Shown here in pieces: positions 51,369-60,584 of a stretch of 64,000 nt of DNA. The notes below the pieces were generated by a model, which saw only the letters and a list, made by a program, of their open reading frames with translations, was not told the DNA's origin and did not search any database. Location of the stretch: assembly GCA_045595795.1 (NCBI GenBank), contig JAZOBC010000037.1, positions 6,931 through 70,930 of the forward strand, written 5' to 3'. The DNA comes from UMGS755 sp045595795 (GTDB taxonomy: Bacteria; Bacillota; Clostridia; UBA1381; UBA9506). A program made the position numbers and the translations under genes. Positions within the stretch are counted from its first letter, which is position 1. Each line of letters opens with the position of its first letter.

Positions 51369-52316
51369 TTACTCCGGCAAGCGTCGACTGAAACGCAATT
51401 TAAATTCCTCACCGTCTAAGGAACGAACTCCTTGAGGCAGGTCAAGCGTAACTGTCACTTCTCCATCTTCATTGATGTCACGAGCAGAGATTGGCTTTGT
51501 CTTGACCTTGGATAATTTATCTACCAAAGCTTGTACGCCCGCAATATCAAACTCAGAGACACTACTGGTATCTAAAACATAATCCTCTAACAGTTCACGC
51601 GCATCCTCTTGATAAACCAATTCCAAGCTAACAGTTTTAGACTTGAGGATTTCAACATGAATATCCGCTTCTTGAATGGAAAAGTCAAGCAACTGATTTT
51701 TAATCTCCTTGTCGCGGTCTCCCAATGCGACGATCTCTTCCACACCCACAACGTCTGAAGATTTTCCGTTTACGTCTACATATACAGCTAAAGAACGAAT
51801 GCCTTCTATAATTGTTTTCGGTCCTTTAATGGTAACCTTCTCAGGCTTAACAGAGGTTTCTCCGACAACATATGATGATTTTGGAGTTCCTTGCGTAACA
51901 ATTTCAATCGGCTTTTCAACCGTTACCAAGTCATCAACCTCAACAGTTAACGTTGCCGGTGATTTGCTCAAAAGTTCCAAGTTGGCATAGGGTAAAACCA
52001 CTGTGGTGACCAGTACATGCCGACCCGGCGATTCTATTTGACTGACATCGGCCAACACAGTCACAGAATCCTTTTTTGTACCCGTAACATATTTACGCGA
52101 ACCTCGAATTTTAACATCCACAACATGAGCGCTGTCATTTAAGAAAACCAAGCCCTTCTCCGCCAATGCCTCTTGCTGAGTAAATACAACCGGAACCCCC
52201 TTAAGAGTACGATTCATGTCCGGGTTCTGCACCTGAACCACATAAAACCACAGGGAAATCGCAATGAGAACCGAAAAAATTTTAAGGCTCAAATCGCTAC
52301 TCATTTTCTTTCTCAT
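51369..52316 (-). CDS. cdaR: YbbR-domain protein CdaR
   Basis: A 315-residue protein with an N-terminal membrane anchor (about 9-27) and several YbbR repeats outside the membrane (segments such as VKIRGSRKYV and VTIKGPKTIIE). It modulates the cyclase CdaA. It overlaps cdaA by 4 bases. In many Firmicutes glmM follows; here the operon ends and tRNA-Glu follows. Confidence 0.9.
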   Translation of the reverse strand: MRKKMSSDLSLKIFSVLIAISLWFYVVQVQNPDMNRTLKGVPVVFTQQEALAEKGLVFLNDSAHVVDVKIRGSRKYVTGTKKDSVTVLADVSQIESPGRHVLVTTVVLPYANLELLSKSPATLTVEVDDLVTVEKPIEIVTQGTPKSSYVVGETSVKPEKVTIKGPKTIIEGIRSLAVYVDVNGKSSDVVGVEEIVALGDRDKEIKNQLLDFSIQEADIHVEILKSKTVSLELVYQEDARELLEDYVLDTSSVSEFDIAGVQALVDKLSKVKTKPISARDINEDGEVTVTLDLPQGVRSLDGEEFKLRFSRRLPE

Positions 52317-53149
52317 AGCTTTATCCTCCCTTTAAAGAACTTAGAAGGACCGGATTTTTCTTCGCTTTCTGTCGGCAATACTTTATTTAAAAATTGGCTC
52401 AAAGACGAAACCGACAAATTCCGCAACATGTCCCCGTTCATCATAGCCGAAATTTTTCCGGTCTCTTCCGAAACAACCAGTGCCACACAATCAGAGGTTT
52501 CCGTAATACCTAAAGCTGCGCGGTGCCTTGTGCCGAATTCCTTGCTCAGATTTTTGTTGGAAGACAGCGGCAAAACCGTTGCTGCCATATAGATTTTTTC
52601 ACCGCGAATGATAACAGCACCGTCATGTAGGGGTGTATTGGGAACAAAAATATTTTCCAACACCTCTGATGACATATCCGCATTGAGTACGGTTCCGCCG
52701 GTTAAAACATCATTGAGGCGAACTTGCCGTTCAAAGATAATAAGTGCACCCGTTTTGGTTTTAGCACAATTAGAAACAGCAATGCAAACCTCGTCTATTA
52801 AATCAGAGAGCTTGCGCGGTTCCTCAAAATGCAAAATGCCACCGAGTTTACTTCTGCCAACATGTTCTAAGCCTCTGCGCAATTCCGGCTGAAACACGAT
52901 TAAGAGCGCCGTAACGCCCACCTGCATAGTGTTAATTAAAATGAAATGGATGACGTTAAGTTGAAACCACTCACTGACATACATCACCACAAGCAAAATA
53001 CCGACACCTTTTAAAAGCTGCATAGCTCGTGTTTGCCTGATGAACTTTATGGCATGGTACAAAATCAACGCAACAATTGCTACATCTAAAATGTCTGTCA
53101 ACTGGATGCTTTGCAAAAACGGATATACAACTGTTTCAAGATAAACCAC
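52313..53149 (-). CDS. cdaA: Diadenylate cyclase CdaA
   Basis: A 278-residue protein with three N-terminal helices (about 18-85), then a DAC domain with DGAVIIRG and GTRHRAALGI, the DGA and RHR catalytic motifs. It makes cyclic di-AMP, which controls potassium and osmotic balance and wall homeostasis. GTG start with GGGAG upstream. Confidence 0.95.
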   Translation of the reverse strand: MVYLETVVYPFLQSIQLTDILDVAIVALILYHAIKFIRQTRAMQLLKGVGILLVVMYVSEWFQLNVIHFILINTMQVGVTALLIVFQPELRRGLEHVGRSKLGGILHFEEPRKLSDLIDEVCIAVSNCAKTKTGALIIFERQVRLNDVLTGGTVLNADMSSEVLENIFVPNTPLHDGAVIIRGEKIYMAATVLPLSSNKNLSKEFGTRHRAALGITETSDCVALVVSEETGKISAMMNGDMLRNLSVSSLSQFLNKVLPTESEEKSGPSKFFKGRIKL

Positions 53150-53164
53150 ACAATCACTCCCTCT

Positions 53165-55399
53165 TTATTGATAACGATAGTCGCGGAACAGTTCAACCAA
53201 AGACTGGTGAATTGACCGAGCCGCTATTTCAGGCGATATTTTACCGCCAAGTAATTGATAAACACCTTCTGCTACAATGGTATCAACCGCTTCCTGCGGA
53301 ATGATATCCCGTCCCGGCTTGTGAGGTGGGAGAATTGGCTCAGCATAAGCATACATATCACGATACAACGGTAGCCAAGGGTATAAACTCATCAACTCAT
53401 TATTTTCAAAACTGCTGCTGATAGCAGATTGTCCGGCTAAAATTGCAGAATAATTTGCCATGTATTCGCCACAAGCCCATTTGATAAAAGAAAACGCCGC
53501 TTCTTTACTATGGCTTTGTTCCAAAACGCCAAGGCTCCAACCACCTAAGATCGGGCATTTCCCAGGAACATGTGCAAATCCCGGAATGCCTCGTTGCAAG
53601 CGTTTTTGAACGTCAGCAGCATCAGATAAAAGCGATGGATAGGTAATCTGCATGGCCGTTTCTCCACGCAAGAAGGCTTCTGCTGCCTCATCATCTGAAG
53701 CTTTTGCATCCACACCGGGGCAAGAGTGAAACAAGGTTGCCAAATTCGACAGAGCCTTCACCGTCTGCTCACTGTCAAAGTTGACACGAAATCGGTTGTT
53801 ATATACCTCACCACCATAGGCACGCATACGCATATAGACCTCGGGCAAAAGACACTCCTTATAAGCTGTTGGTACGATGGTTCCAATCGGAACCGGCGAC
53901 GCAGTATTACAACTGCGATCAAAAAACATAGCAATGCGGTTGAACTCAGACCAGGTTTTCGGCGGGCGAAGTTCACTGCCATACTGCTGAAAATATTGTT
54001 TGCGAACAACCGGATGATCAAACAGATCGCGACGGTAAAACAAAATTTGCGGTGCATAGGTAAAAGGTAGTCCAAAGTACTTTCCATCTACTTTACCATA
54101 ATGCTCTAAGCATTGATTCAAATAGATGCTTTCATCAAAATCTGCCATATAGGTGCTGATATCTGCCAACACGCCCGTTTTAGCCAACGAGTACAACCAC
54201 GGCATATCAAACATAACCACATCCGCATCCTGACCGGGCTGTTCAATATACGACAAAATTTCATGTTGACTGATCCGAATGATTTCTGTTTGAATGCCTG
54301 TATGATTCACAAAATGTGGTACCAGTCCGGAAAACAGTTCCACCTGCTGTGTATCAAGCATCATGGCTCGCAGGCTGACTTTAGAATGAATAACGTTCGG
54401 AGCCACAACCAATTTTTTTTGCTGGTTGCGCCACCAAACATCCTCAAGTACAAGCTCGCAAGTCGGTGCCTTGGGATTCTGAATCTGCTCCAAGAGACGC
54501 TTACCCGCCTCTTTTCCCATGGTAATGGCTTGTCGCGCGGTGTATAGCACGTCTGGTCGATCATTTTGGCGATTCCAGTTATCCTCTCCCAGAGCACCTA
54601 CAAAAACATCGGAAGACGGTGACAAGCCAGTCAGCATCAAGCTCTCTAAAATACCGGCAGCAACAGGTTTCGACGTTGCCAAGACCGCATCAGGTTTGGC
54701 TCTCTGCAAGTATAGAAGCATCACTCGAAAAGCCGCCTCTTTATTAAGCGCCGTGTGTAATACTTCACATTCTGCATAGTTCTTGTCTAACGCTTCTCTA
54801 AAACCAATTTCAGCTTCTGCTTCACAGCTATACGTTTCCGGTCCGCATAAAAGAGCAATTTTACGACAACCGCGGTTTAAACATGTCTTAGTTAGATTAT
54901 AAATCGTCTGTCGGTTATCAAAACGCAAAAAACCGGCTTTCACGCCTTCAATACGACGATCAATACAAATGAAAGGAACATCAATTTTTTCAACTGACTG
55001 TTTGAAAAACTGCTTGGCCTCCGGCATACAGGAAACACAAATGATGCCGGCTGCCTGGTTTTCCAAGAAATGGCTGATATATTTTTTTTCCTGTTCCGGC
55101 GAATCACCGGAAATACCTAAGCTAACAAAGTAATTACGTGCATTGAAATATTGCTCAATTCCCTGCAAAATCTGAACATAATACTGATCCTGCATGTTCG
55201 GCAAAACAACACCAATATAATTTCCTGCTCTGCGCCGTAAGGTTCGAGCCATGAGGTTCGGAACATAACCAAGCTGACGGATAGCTGTTGCAATCCGCTC
55301 GGCTTTTTCCCTGCGAATGGGTTTCGTTTTATTGATATAATTAGATACAGTGGCAATGGAAACGCCGGCCAGCTCTGCCACATCACGAATAGTCGCCAT
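53165..55399 (-). CDS. LacI-type regulator fused to a solute-binding-protein domain
   Basis: A 744-residue single frame. Residues 1-60 are a LacI helix-turn-helix (TIRDVAELAGVSIATVSNYIN, then hinge VPNLMARTLRR). Residues ~62-330 are a LacI-type periplasmic-binding-like domain (GVVLPNMQDQYY). From ~345 to the end a family-1 solute-binding domain follows (DADVVMFDMPWLYSLAKTGVLADIS, GLPFTYAPQILFYRRDLF, PKTWSEFNRIA). There is no signal peptide or membrane helix, so the binding domain should be cytoplasmic. Normal LacI proteins are ~335 residues and lack it. SD AGGGA. It lies between cdaA and prfA; no sugar transporter is nearby. Confidence 0.88.
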   Translation of the reverse strand: MATIRDVAELAGVSIATVSNYINKTKPIRREKAERIATAIRQLGYVPNLMARTLRRRAGNYIGVVLPNMQDQYYVQILQGIEQYFNARNYFVSLGISGDSPEQEKKYISHFLENQAAGIICVSCMPEAKQFFKQSVEKIDVPFICIDRRIEGVKAGFLRFDNRQTIYNLTKTCLNRGCRKIALLCGPETYSCEAEAEIGFREALDKNYAECEVLHTALNKEAAFRVMLLYLQRAKPDAVLATSKPVAAGILESLMLTGLSPSSDVFVGALGEDNWNRQNDRPDVLYTARQAITMGKEAGKRLLEQIQNPKAPTCELVLEDVWWRNQQKKLVVAPNVIHSKVSLRAMMLDTQQVELFSGLVPHFVNHTGIQTEIIRISQHEILSYIEQPGQDADVVMFDMPWLYSLAKTGVLADISTYMADFDESIYLNQCLEHYGKVDGKYFGLPFTYAPQILFYRRDLFDHPVVRKQYFQQYGSELRPPKTWSEFNRIAMFFDRSCNTASPVPIGTIVPTAYKECLLPEVYMRMRAYGGEVYNNRFRVNFDSEQTVKALSNLATLFHSCPGVDAKASDDEAAEAFLRGETAMQITYPSLLSDAADVQKRLQRGIPGFAHVPGKCPILGGWSLGVLEQSHSKEAAFSFIKWACGEYMANYSAILAGQSAISSSFENNELMSLYPWLPLYRDMYAYAEPILPPHKPGRDIIPQEAVDTIVAEGVYQLLGGKISPEIAARSIHQSLVELFRDYRYQ

Positions 55400-55429
55400 A
55401 GACATCCCTACTTAAATGAGATAAAACGT

Positions 55430-56500
55430 TTATTCCTCGCTACCCTTTAAAAGTTCACTTTGATGCGTCGTGATCAATGTGTCGATGATTTCATCCAAGT
55501 CGCCATCTAAGATGCTGTCTAACCGATGCAATGTTAACCCGACACGATGGTCAGTTACACGGCCTTGAGGATAGTTATATGTTCTGATTCGTTCACTTCT
55601 GTCTCCGGTACCCACCTGACTCTTACGTTCCTGGGCGATCTGTGCCTGCTGTTCACTCTGCACCAGATCATATAAACGGGAACGCAGAATTTTCATGGCT
55701 TTATCTTTATTTTTATGTTGAGATTTTTCATCCTGACAGGAAACCACCAAGCCCGTAGGCAAGTGTGTAATACGTACTGCTGAATCCGTTGTGTTAACGC
55801 ATTGTCCCCCGGGGCCACCTGCACGGAATACGTCAATACGCAAATCGTTGGGGTTAATATCAACTTCTACCTCTTCTACTTCCGGCAATACAGCTACCGT
55901 AACAGTTGATGTATGGATTCTGCCACCGGACTCTGTTGCAGGAATACGTTGCACTCGATGAACACCGCTTTCAAATTTAAGACGGGAATAAGCTCCGCTA
56001 CCCTCAATGCTGAAAGAAATTTCCTTATAGCCACCCATGTCTGTGGCATTCTGACTCAAAATTTCATAGCGCCAACGTCTGGACTCAGCATACATCGTAT
56101 ACATGCGGAATAAATCCCCTGCAAACAGAGCAGCTTCATCCCCGCCGGCACCACCGCGAATTTCCACAATAACGTTCTTGTCATCATTGGGATCTTTCGG
56201 CAACAGCAAAATTTTCAGTTCATCACTCAGTTGCAAAATAGCCTTCTGACCTTCAATAATTTCATCCTCGAGCATCGCTTTAAAGTCCTTGTCTTGTGTA
56301 TCATTCAATAACTCCTTAGCTTCTTCAACGGTTTCCCTTGTCTGCTTGTACGCCCTATATTTTTCTACGATAGGCGTAATATCTGAATGCTCTTTGCACA
56401 ATTTTCTCCAGGTGTCCTGATCAGCAATAACCGCCGGATCGCTGATTTTTTCTGCCAAATCTGTGAAGCGTTCTTCAATAAATGACAATTTTTCAAACAT
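55430..56500 (-). CDS. prfA: Peptide chain release factor 1
   Basis: A 356-residue class I release factor. The GGQ motif is in AGGPGGQCVNTTDSAV (about residue 230) and the stop-codon-reading PAT motif in RVQRIPATE, which marks RF1 (UAA/UAG) rather than RF2. There is no frameshift site. SD AAGGAGAT. Confidence 0.97.
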   Translation of the reverse strand: MFEKLSFIEERFTDLAEKISDPAVIADQDTWRKLCKEHSDITPIVEKYRAYKQTRETVEEAKELLNDTQDKDFKAMLEDEIIEGQKAILQLSDELKILLLPKDPNDDKNVIVEIRGGAGGDEAALFAGDLFRMYTMYAESRRWRYEILSQNATDMGGYKEISFSIEGSGAYSRLKFESGVHRVQRIPATESGGRIHTSTVTVAVLPEVEEVEVDINPNDLRIDVFRAGGPGGQCVNTTDSAVRITHLPTGLVVSCQDEKSQHKNKDKAMKILRSRLYDLVQSEQQAQIAQERKSQVGTGDRSERIRTYNYPQGRVTDHRVGLTLHRLDSILDGDLDEIIDTLITTHQSELLKGSEE

Positions 56501-56629
56501 ATGTATCTCCTTACATCTATGAAAGTTTTACTGTCCGCATCAATATTTTTCACGTATGCTTTAACGGTGCATTCTAAGGAATTCCAATAAAACGCACAAC
56601 TACCGCCATATTACACTTATTATATCATA

Positions 56630-56658
56630 TTGACAAAATTATTGCAAGCAGATATAAT
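56630..56658 (+). promoter_or_regulatory. Promoter of mnmA-hydE
   Basis: TTGACA (56630-56635), a 17-base spacer, TATAAT (56653-56658). Confidence 0.92.
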
Positions 56659-56696
56659 ACAAAGAAAGATATTTTTCTACGAAATGAGGGATGAAT

Positions 56697-57716
56697 ATGA
56701 AAGTCATGACTGCTCTTTCCGGTGGTGTCGATAGTACCGTTGCCGCTGCCATTTTAAAACAGGCAGGGCATCATGTTTTTGGTGCCACGTTACATTTAAC
56801 GGGCACCCTACAGCCCGACGCACAACTCGCAGCCGAAGCCTTAAACATCCCTTTTTGTTCTTTTGATGAACGCAATGTTTTTGAGAAAAAAATTATTACC
56901 GCATTTGCTGACAGCTATATTCAAGGTAAGACTCCAAATCCTTGTATTCTGTGTAACTCTCTGATTAAGTTTGGATTATTGCTTGATCATGCGTTATCCA
57001 TGGGCCAGGACGCAATCGCAACAGGTCATTATGCTAAAATACAGCGAGACAGCGGCAGTGGCCGCATGTTGCTTTTAAGAGCGAAGGATCAAAGCAAGGA
57101 TCAAACCTACATGCTCTATCTTTTAACTCAGGCACAACTTGAAAAAACCATGTTTCCGTTAGGAGATTTGACAAAAAAAGAAATCCGAGATATGGCTGAA
57201 GAACTGCATTTGCCAAACGCATCTAAGCCAGACAGCCAGGATATTTGCTTTGTACCTGATGGAGATTACATTGGATTTTTAGAACGTCGACAAAATATCC
57301 CTTTTTCTCAGGGACACTTTATCGATGAGAACGGACAAATCCTCGGCATACACCAAGGCATCATCCGCTATACCATCGGGCAAAGAAAAGGTCTTGGTAT
57401 AGCTTTGGGACAACCAGCTTTTGTATTAGAAAAAAATGCCCAAAACAATACCGTAACATTAGGTTCTGAAGATCGGTTATTTACCCGTCAAGTGATAGCC
57501 AAAGATGTAAACTGGATTGCCTGCAATCCCATTGACGGATTGTCGGTAACGGCCAAAACGAGATATAGCCACAAAGAATCTGAAGCTGTTTTACACCTTG
57601 TTGACAATGGAAAAGTAATGGCTGAATTTTCTGAACCTCAAAGAGCCGCCGCTCCGGGACAGGCCATGGTATTCTATAATGGTGATGTTGTGATTGGTGG
57701 CGGAACCATCATATAG
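56697..57716 (+). CDS. mnmA: tRNA-specific 2-thiouridylase MnmA
   Basis: A 339-residue enzyme with the PP-loop SGGVDSTVAA, first catalytic Cys in NPCILCN, and second in DSQDICFVPDGDY. It installs the 2-thio group at U34 of tRNA-Lys, -Glu and -Gln. The ATG at 56697 has GAGGG six bases upstream; the one at 56691 is too close. hydE follows after 13 bases. Confidence 0.95.
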   Translation: MKVMTALSGGVDSTVAAAILKQAGHHVFGATLHLTGTLQPDAQLAAEALNIPFCSFDERNVFEKKIITAFADSYIQGKTPNPCILCNSLIKFGLLLDHALSMGQDAIATGHYAKIQRDSGSGRMLLLRAKDQSKDQTYMLYLLTQAQLEKTMFPLGDLTKKEIRDMAEELHLPNASKPDSQDICFVPDGDYIGFLERRQNIPFSQGHFIDENGQILGIHQGIIRYTIGQRKGLGIALGQPAFVLEKNAQNNTVTLGSEDRLFTRQVIAKDVNWIACNPIDGLSVTAKTRYSHKESEAVLHLVDNGKVMAEFSEPQRAAAPGQAMVFYNGDVVIGGGTII

Positions 57717-57729
57717 GGAGTAAACGTCT

Positions 57730-58770
57730 ATGGTACAACTGATTGAAAAACTGATTCAAACGCATACTTTAAAAAGAGAAGAATGGAAACAGCTCATAGA
57801 TGATTACAACAAACCGCTTGCAGAATATGCAGCTAAGCAGGCAAGAACTGTCTCCATAAAAAAGTTTGGAAATAAAATTTTTATTCGCGGTTTGATTGAA
57901 TTTACGAATATATGCAAAAATGACTGTTACTACTGTGGGCTTCGCTGTAGCAACAGCTTTTGTAACAGATATCGTCTGACCGAATCTGATATCTTAGATT
58001 GTTGTTACAATGGTTACCAATTAGGATTCCGTACATTTGTTTTGCAAGGTGGCGAGGACCCCGGATTTTCCGATGATCGCCTATGTGTTTTAGTAAAAGA
58101 AATCAAAGAACGCTATCCCGACTGTGCTGTAACGCTCTCCGTGGGTGAACGGCCACGGGAAGTATACGAACAATTTTTCAAGGCTGGCGCTGATCGCTAT
58201 TTATTGCGGCATGAAACAGCAGATGATGCACATTATCAACTGCTGCATCCTAAAAATCTTTCCGCTACTGTCAGAAAGCGTTGTTTATATGATTTGAAAG
58301 AAATTGGCTTTCAAACAGGAACCGGTTTCCTAGTCGGTTCACCATATCAGACAACCGACCATATTGTTTCAGATTTATTATTTATTCAGGATTTTCAACC
58401 GCAAATGATCGGCATTGGTCCCTTTATTCCCCACAAGGACACACCCTTTGGCAAATTTCCGGCAGGTAGTCTTGAGCTCACACTGTTTTTAGTCTCACTT
58501 CTCCGTTTAGCGCATCCAAACGCTTTAATTCCTGCTACAACAGCAGTTGGAACATTAACTGACGGCGGTCGCGAACAAGCTATTTTGTGCGGCGCCAATG
58601 TTGTAATGCCCAATTTGTCACCTGCATCATTTCGCAAAGACTATACGCTGTATGACAATAAACTTTCAGACGGCGCAGAAGCTGCTGAATCCCGCAATGC
58701 ACTGGATGAGCGTTTGAAGCGCATTGGTTATGAAACCGTAACTGACCGAGGGGATTATCAAAATCGTTAG
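57730..58770 (+). CDS. hydE: [FeFe]-hydrogenase maturase HydE
   Basis: A 346-residue radical SAM protein with CKNDCYYCGLR (CxxxCxxC), FVLQGGEDPGF, SVGERPREVYEQ, RYLLRHETADDAHYQLLHP and IGIGPFIPHKDTP, all typical of HydE. It helps assemble the H-cluster, so this organism is expected to make an [FeFe] hydrogenase. The partners HydF and HydG are not in the window. It ends in a 4-base convergent overlap with the next gene. Confidence 0.94.
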   Translation: MVQLIEKLIQTHTLKREEWKQLIDDYNKPLAEYAAKQARTVSIKKFGNKIFIRGLIEFTNICKNDCYYCGLRCSNSFCNRYRLTESDILDCCYNGYQLGFRTFVLQGGEDPGFSDDRLCVLVKEIKERYPDCAVTLSVGERPREVYEQFFKAGADRYLLRHETADDAHYQLLHPKNLSATVRKRCLYDLKEIGFQTGTGFLVGSPYQTTDHIVSDLLFIQDFQPQMIGIGPFIPHKDTPFGKFPAGSLELTLFLVSLLRLAHPNALIPATTAVGTLTDGGREQAILCGANVVMPNLSPASFRKDYTLYDNKLSDGAEAAESRNALDERLKRIGYETVTDRGDYQNR

Positions 58771-59129
58771 AACTCCGGTAGTAATCCTAAAAACATAGCT
58801 GTTAGATAAGCAAAACGGCATCTATATAGGTTCCATGCGCGTTTGCCGGCACCCATGTCTCGTCCTTTTTGGGCAAACATATATGAAAAATATGCATAAT
58901 CAAAAAAAGCATGCCGTGATTCTAACGTCCCACAAACAGTGGGGCGTTTTTTATATTCCTCACATATCAACCTCTCTGCCTGTCGTACGGCATCAAACTG
59001 GAATTTTCGCTCATCTGTGACTAATTCTTCCGAATCGTCGTCACAGTCACGAATTAAATAATACATTTGCATGTATAGATTGTGCGGCAAATGGTAAGGG
59101 TTGTTTTTTTGTGGTACATAATGTCTCAT
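58767..59129 (-). CDS. Hypothetical protein, phage-like, 120 aa
   Basis: A soluble, basic/aromatic protein with no membrane segment. MRHYVPQKNNPYHLPHNLYMQMYYLIRD resembles small proteins encoded near phage regulatory genes in Clostridia, but I cannot name a family. It overlaps the next gene by 4 bases and lies in the same operon. Confidence 0.6.
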   Translation of the reverse strand: MRHYVPQKNNPYHLPHNLYMQMYYLIRDCDDDSEELVTDERKFQFDAVRQAERLICEEYKKRPTVCGTLESRHAFFDYAYFSYMFAQKGRDMGAGKRAWNLYRCRFAYLTAMFLGLLPEF

Positions 59130-59299
59130 ATAGACTCACTTTTTTTCTTATAATGCTTATTAAAACCATATTTCATTCTATCCTTTTCCGCCTGCTCTTT
59201 AGTTTTATAAAAAGAACAGATTTCCCGACGGCAAACAGTTTCAGTTAAAACGCTGCATCCGCTGATACGGTAAGCAAAACAATCTTTTCTTATACCCAC
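59126..59299 (-). CDS. Small Cys-rich protein, 57 aa
   Basis: A short protein with four cysteines spaced as DCFAYRISGCSVLTETVCRREIC plus FYKTKEQAEKDR, matching a widespread clostridial family of small Cys-rich proteins with a FYKT end and unknown function. I favour the GTG at 59299 with AAAGGAG 10 bases upstream; the ATG at 59404 has no SD and its extension looks unlike the family. Confidence 0.6.
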   Translation of the reverse strand: MGIRKDCFAYRISGCSVLTETVCRREICSFYKTKEQAEKDRMKYGFNKHYKKKSESI

Positions 59300-59413
59300 G
59301 TTCTGGCAACTCCTTTGATTATATAAATTTGTTTCTCTTTTCCATCGAAAAGGTCTTTCATAGTATCCAAAAAAAACATTAATATTTTTATCTTCACAAT
59401 TCATCTTTCTGTT

Positions 59414-59428
59414 GTTGCGTTTTGCAAC
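59414..59428. promoter_or_regulatory. Repressor operator, site 1
   Basis: GTTGCGTTTTGCAAC, a GTTGC-N5-GCAAC palindrome between two minus-strand genes of the island. Same sequence as site 2. Confidence 0.7.
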
Positions 59429-59452
59429 CTCTTTGTAAAAAAAATATATAAT

Positions 59453-59671
59453 TCACTCATTTTTACGACGTTCAAAAAAGTAATCCATCACGCGTTCTGG
59501 TGGTATTTTTAAAATACAACGAATATCCTCTACCTCACCTAACGTCATGTCTGTTACGTTACGGATCTTGCGTCCTAACGTACTAGGAGAGATACCAATC
59601 ATCTGAGCAAGGCCGCCGAGCGTTAATCCTTGTTCCATAATTTTACCTCTTAATTTGTTTGTGTTAATCAT
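59453..59671 (-). CDS. Small helix-turn-helix protein, 72 aa
   Basis: A Cro-like DNA-binding domain: KLRGKIMEQGLTLGGLAQMIGISPSTLGRKI. It begins with an SD GGAGG. Divergent from the S24-domain repressor gene, as cro is to cI in phages. Site 2 of the operator lies at its transcription start. Confidence 0.85.
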   Translation of the reverse strand: MINTNKLRGKIMEQGLTLGGLAQMIGISPSTLGRKIRNVTDMTLGEVEDIRCILKIPPERVMDYFFERRKNE

Positions 59672-59692
59672 GATGTCCTCCTCCTTCTTTTT

Positions 59693-59707
59693 GTTGCGTT
59701 TTGCAAC
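59693..59707. promoter_or_regulatory. Repressor operator, site 2
   Basis: GTTGCGTTTTGCAAC at the transcription start of the Cro-like gene (downstream of the -10 box). Confidence 0.78.
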
Positions 59708-59715
59708 TTAAAAAG

Positions 59716-59744
59716 ATGTTATCATAAAAGAACGGGTTTGTCAA
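59716..59744 (-). promoter_or_regulatory. Promoter of the Cro-like gene
   Basis: On the minus strand: TTGACA (59739-59744), a 17-base spacer, TAACAT (59716-59721). Confidence 0.85.
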
Positions 59745-59795
59745 TACCTACAATGACACTTTTTGCAACAAAAAAAATGTTTTCTATAAAAATTT

Positions 59796-59825
59796 GTTGC
59801 ATTTCGCAAATTCCTGTGTTACAAT
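59796..59825 (+). promoter_or_regulatory. Promoter and operator site 3 of the repressor gene
   Basis: TTGCAT (59797-59802), a 17-base spacer, TACAAT (59820-59825). The variant palindrome GTTGC-ATTTC-GCAAA (59796-59810) covers the -35 box. A half-site GCAAC lies at 59765. Confidence 0.78.
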
Positions 59826-59894
59826 AAAATTAGAACCTAATTTCATTTTGGTTTGTATTTGATACGTGCTAACCTATTAAAAGGAGGAGCTCAA

Positions 59895-60527
59895 ATGAAT
59901 CAAATAAATATAGGTCAAAGAATCAAGAAAAAAAGAGAATCACAAAATCTCTCACTTCAATATGTCGCGGATAAGTTGGATATAAACCGTTCCAGTGTCA
60001 TGCGCTGGGAAAACGGCGAAACAAGCCGGATTAAACTTCCAATGTTAGAGCGTCTGGCACAGGTCCTTCATACGACTCCTGAATTTTTAATGGGATATGA
60101 AACTGACGATCCTGTATATACATTAGAGCATGGCACGGTGCCTGAAGAGGCTTGTATGATTCCCGTGTGGGAAAATCTACCACTTCCAAAAGGTTCCTGT
60201 CGCGAGCAAATGGCTATTGATTACGAAATTACCACTCTCAGCCAACGACAAAACTGTTTTTTTCTATATGTTTCTGATGATTCTATGGCTCCTCGATTAG
60301 AAAAAGGTGATCGTGTTTTGGTGCATCGGCAAAAAACATTATTAGATGGTAATTTAGGGCTTTTTTTGTTGGATGGAAAGCAACACATCATTCGTCTGTA
60401 CCGGCACGAAAAAACTGTAGAGCTAAAATCCTTTAATCCATACTTTCCTACACTCACTCTTCAGGGAGCCGAAATGCGTCGTATTAAGATCATTGGCCGC
60501 ATCACAGAAAGTAGAAGGCATTGGTAA
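59895..60527 (+). CDS. CI/LexA-like repressor with degenerate S24 domain
   Basis: A 210-residue protein. An N-terminal Xre helix-turn-helix (about 8-65; YVADKLDINRSSVMRWENGET) and a C-terminal S24-like domain. The serine is kept (YVSDDSMAPRLEKGDRVLV). The catalytic lysine position reads Ile (QHIIRLYR where LexA has VKRL), and no Ala-Gly cleavage site is visible, so self-cleavage is unlikely. It probably binds the GTTGC-N5-GCAAC sites and represses its own and the divergent promoter. The ATG at 59895 has AAGGAGG upstream. Confidence 0.88.
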   Translation: MNQINIGQRIKKKRESQNLSLQYVADKLDINRSSVMRWENGETSRIKLPMLERLAQVLHTTPEFLMGYETDDPVYTLEHGTVPEEACMIPVWENLPLPKGSCREQMAIDYEITTLSQRQNCFFLYVSDDSMAPRLEKGDRVLVHRQKTLLDGNLGLFLLDGKQHIIRLYRHEKTVELKSFNPYFPTLTLQGAEMRRIKIIGRITESRRHW

Positions 60528-60546
60528 CACTAACGCATTGCTTATG

Positions 60547-60562
60547 TGTTACTTATGTAACA
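60547..60562. promoter_or_regulatory. Palindrome upstream of nagA
   Basis: TGTTACTTATGTAACA, a perfect 6-4-6 inverted repeat 22 bases before the nagA ATG. It is a candidate operator; no regulator is known to match. Confidence 0.4.
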
Positions 60563-60584
60563 GAAAAACAAGGAGACTTATACT

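Noticed and set aside
59300..59404. Longer start at 59404 for the Cys-rich protein
   Set aside because: No SD before it and the extension is unlike the family; the GTG at 59299 has AAAGGAG.
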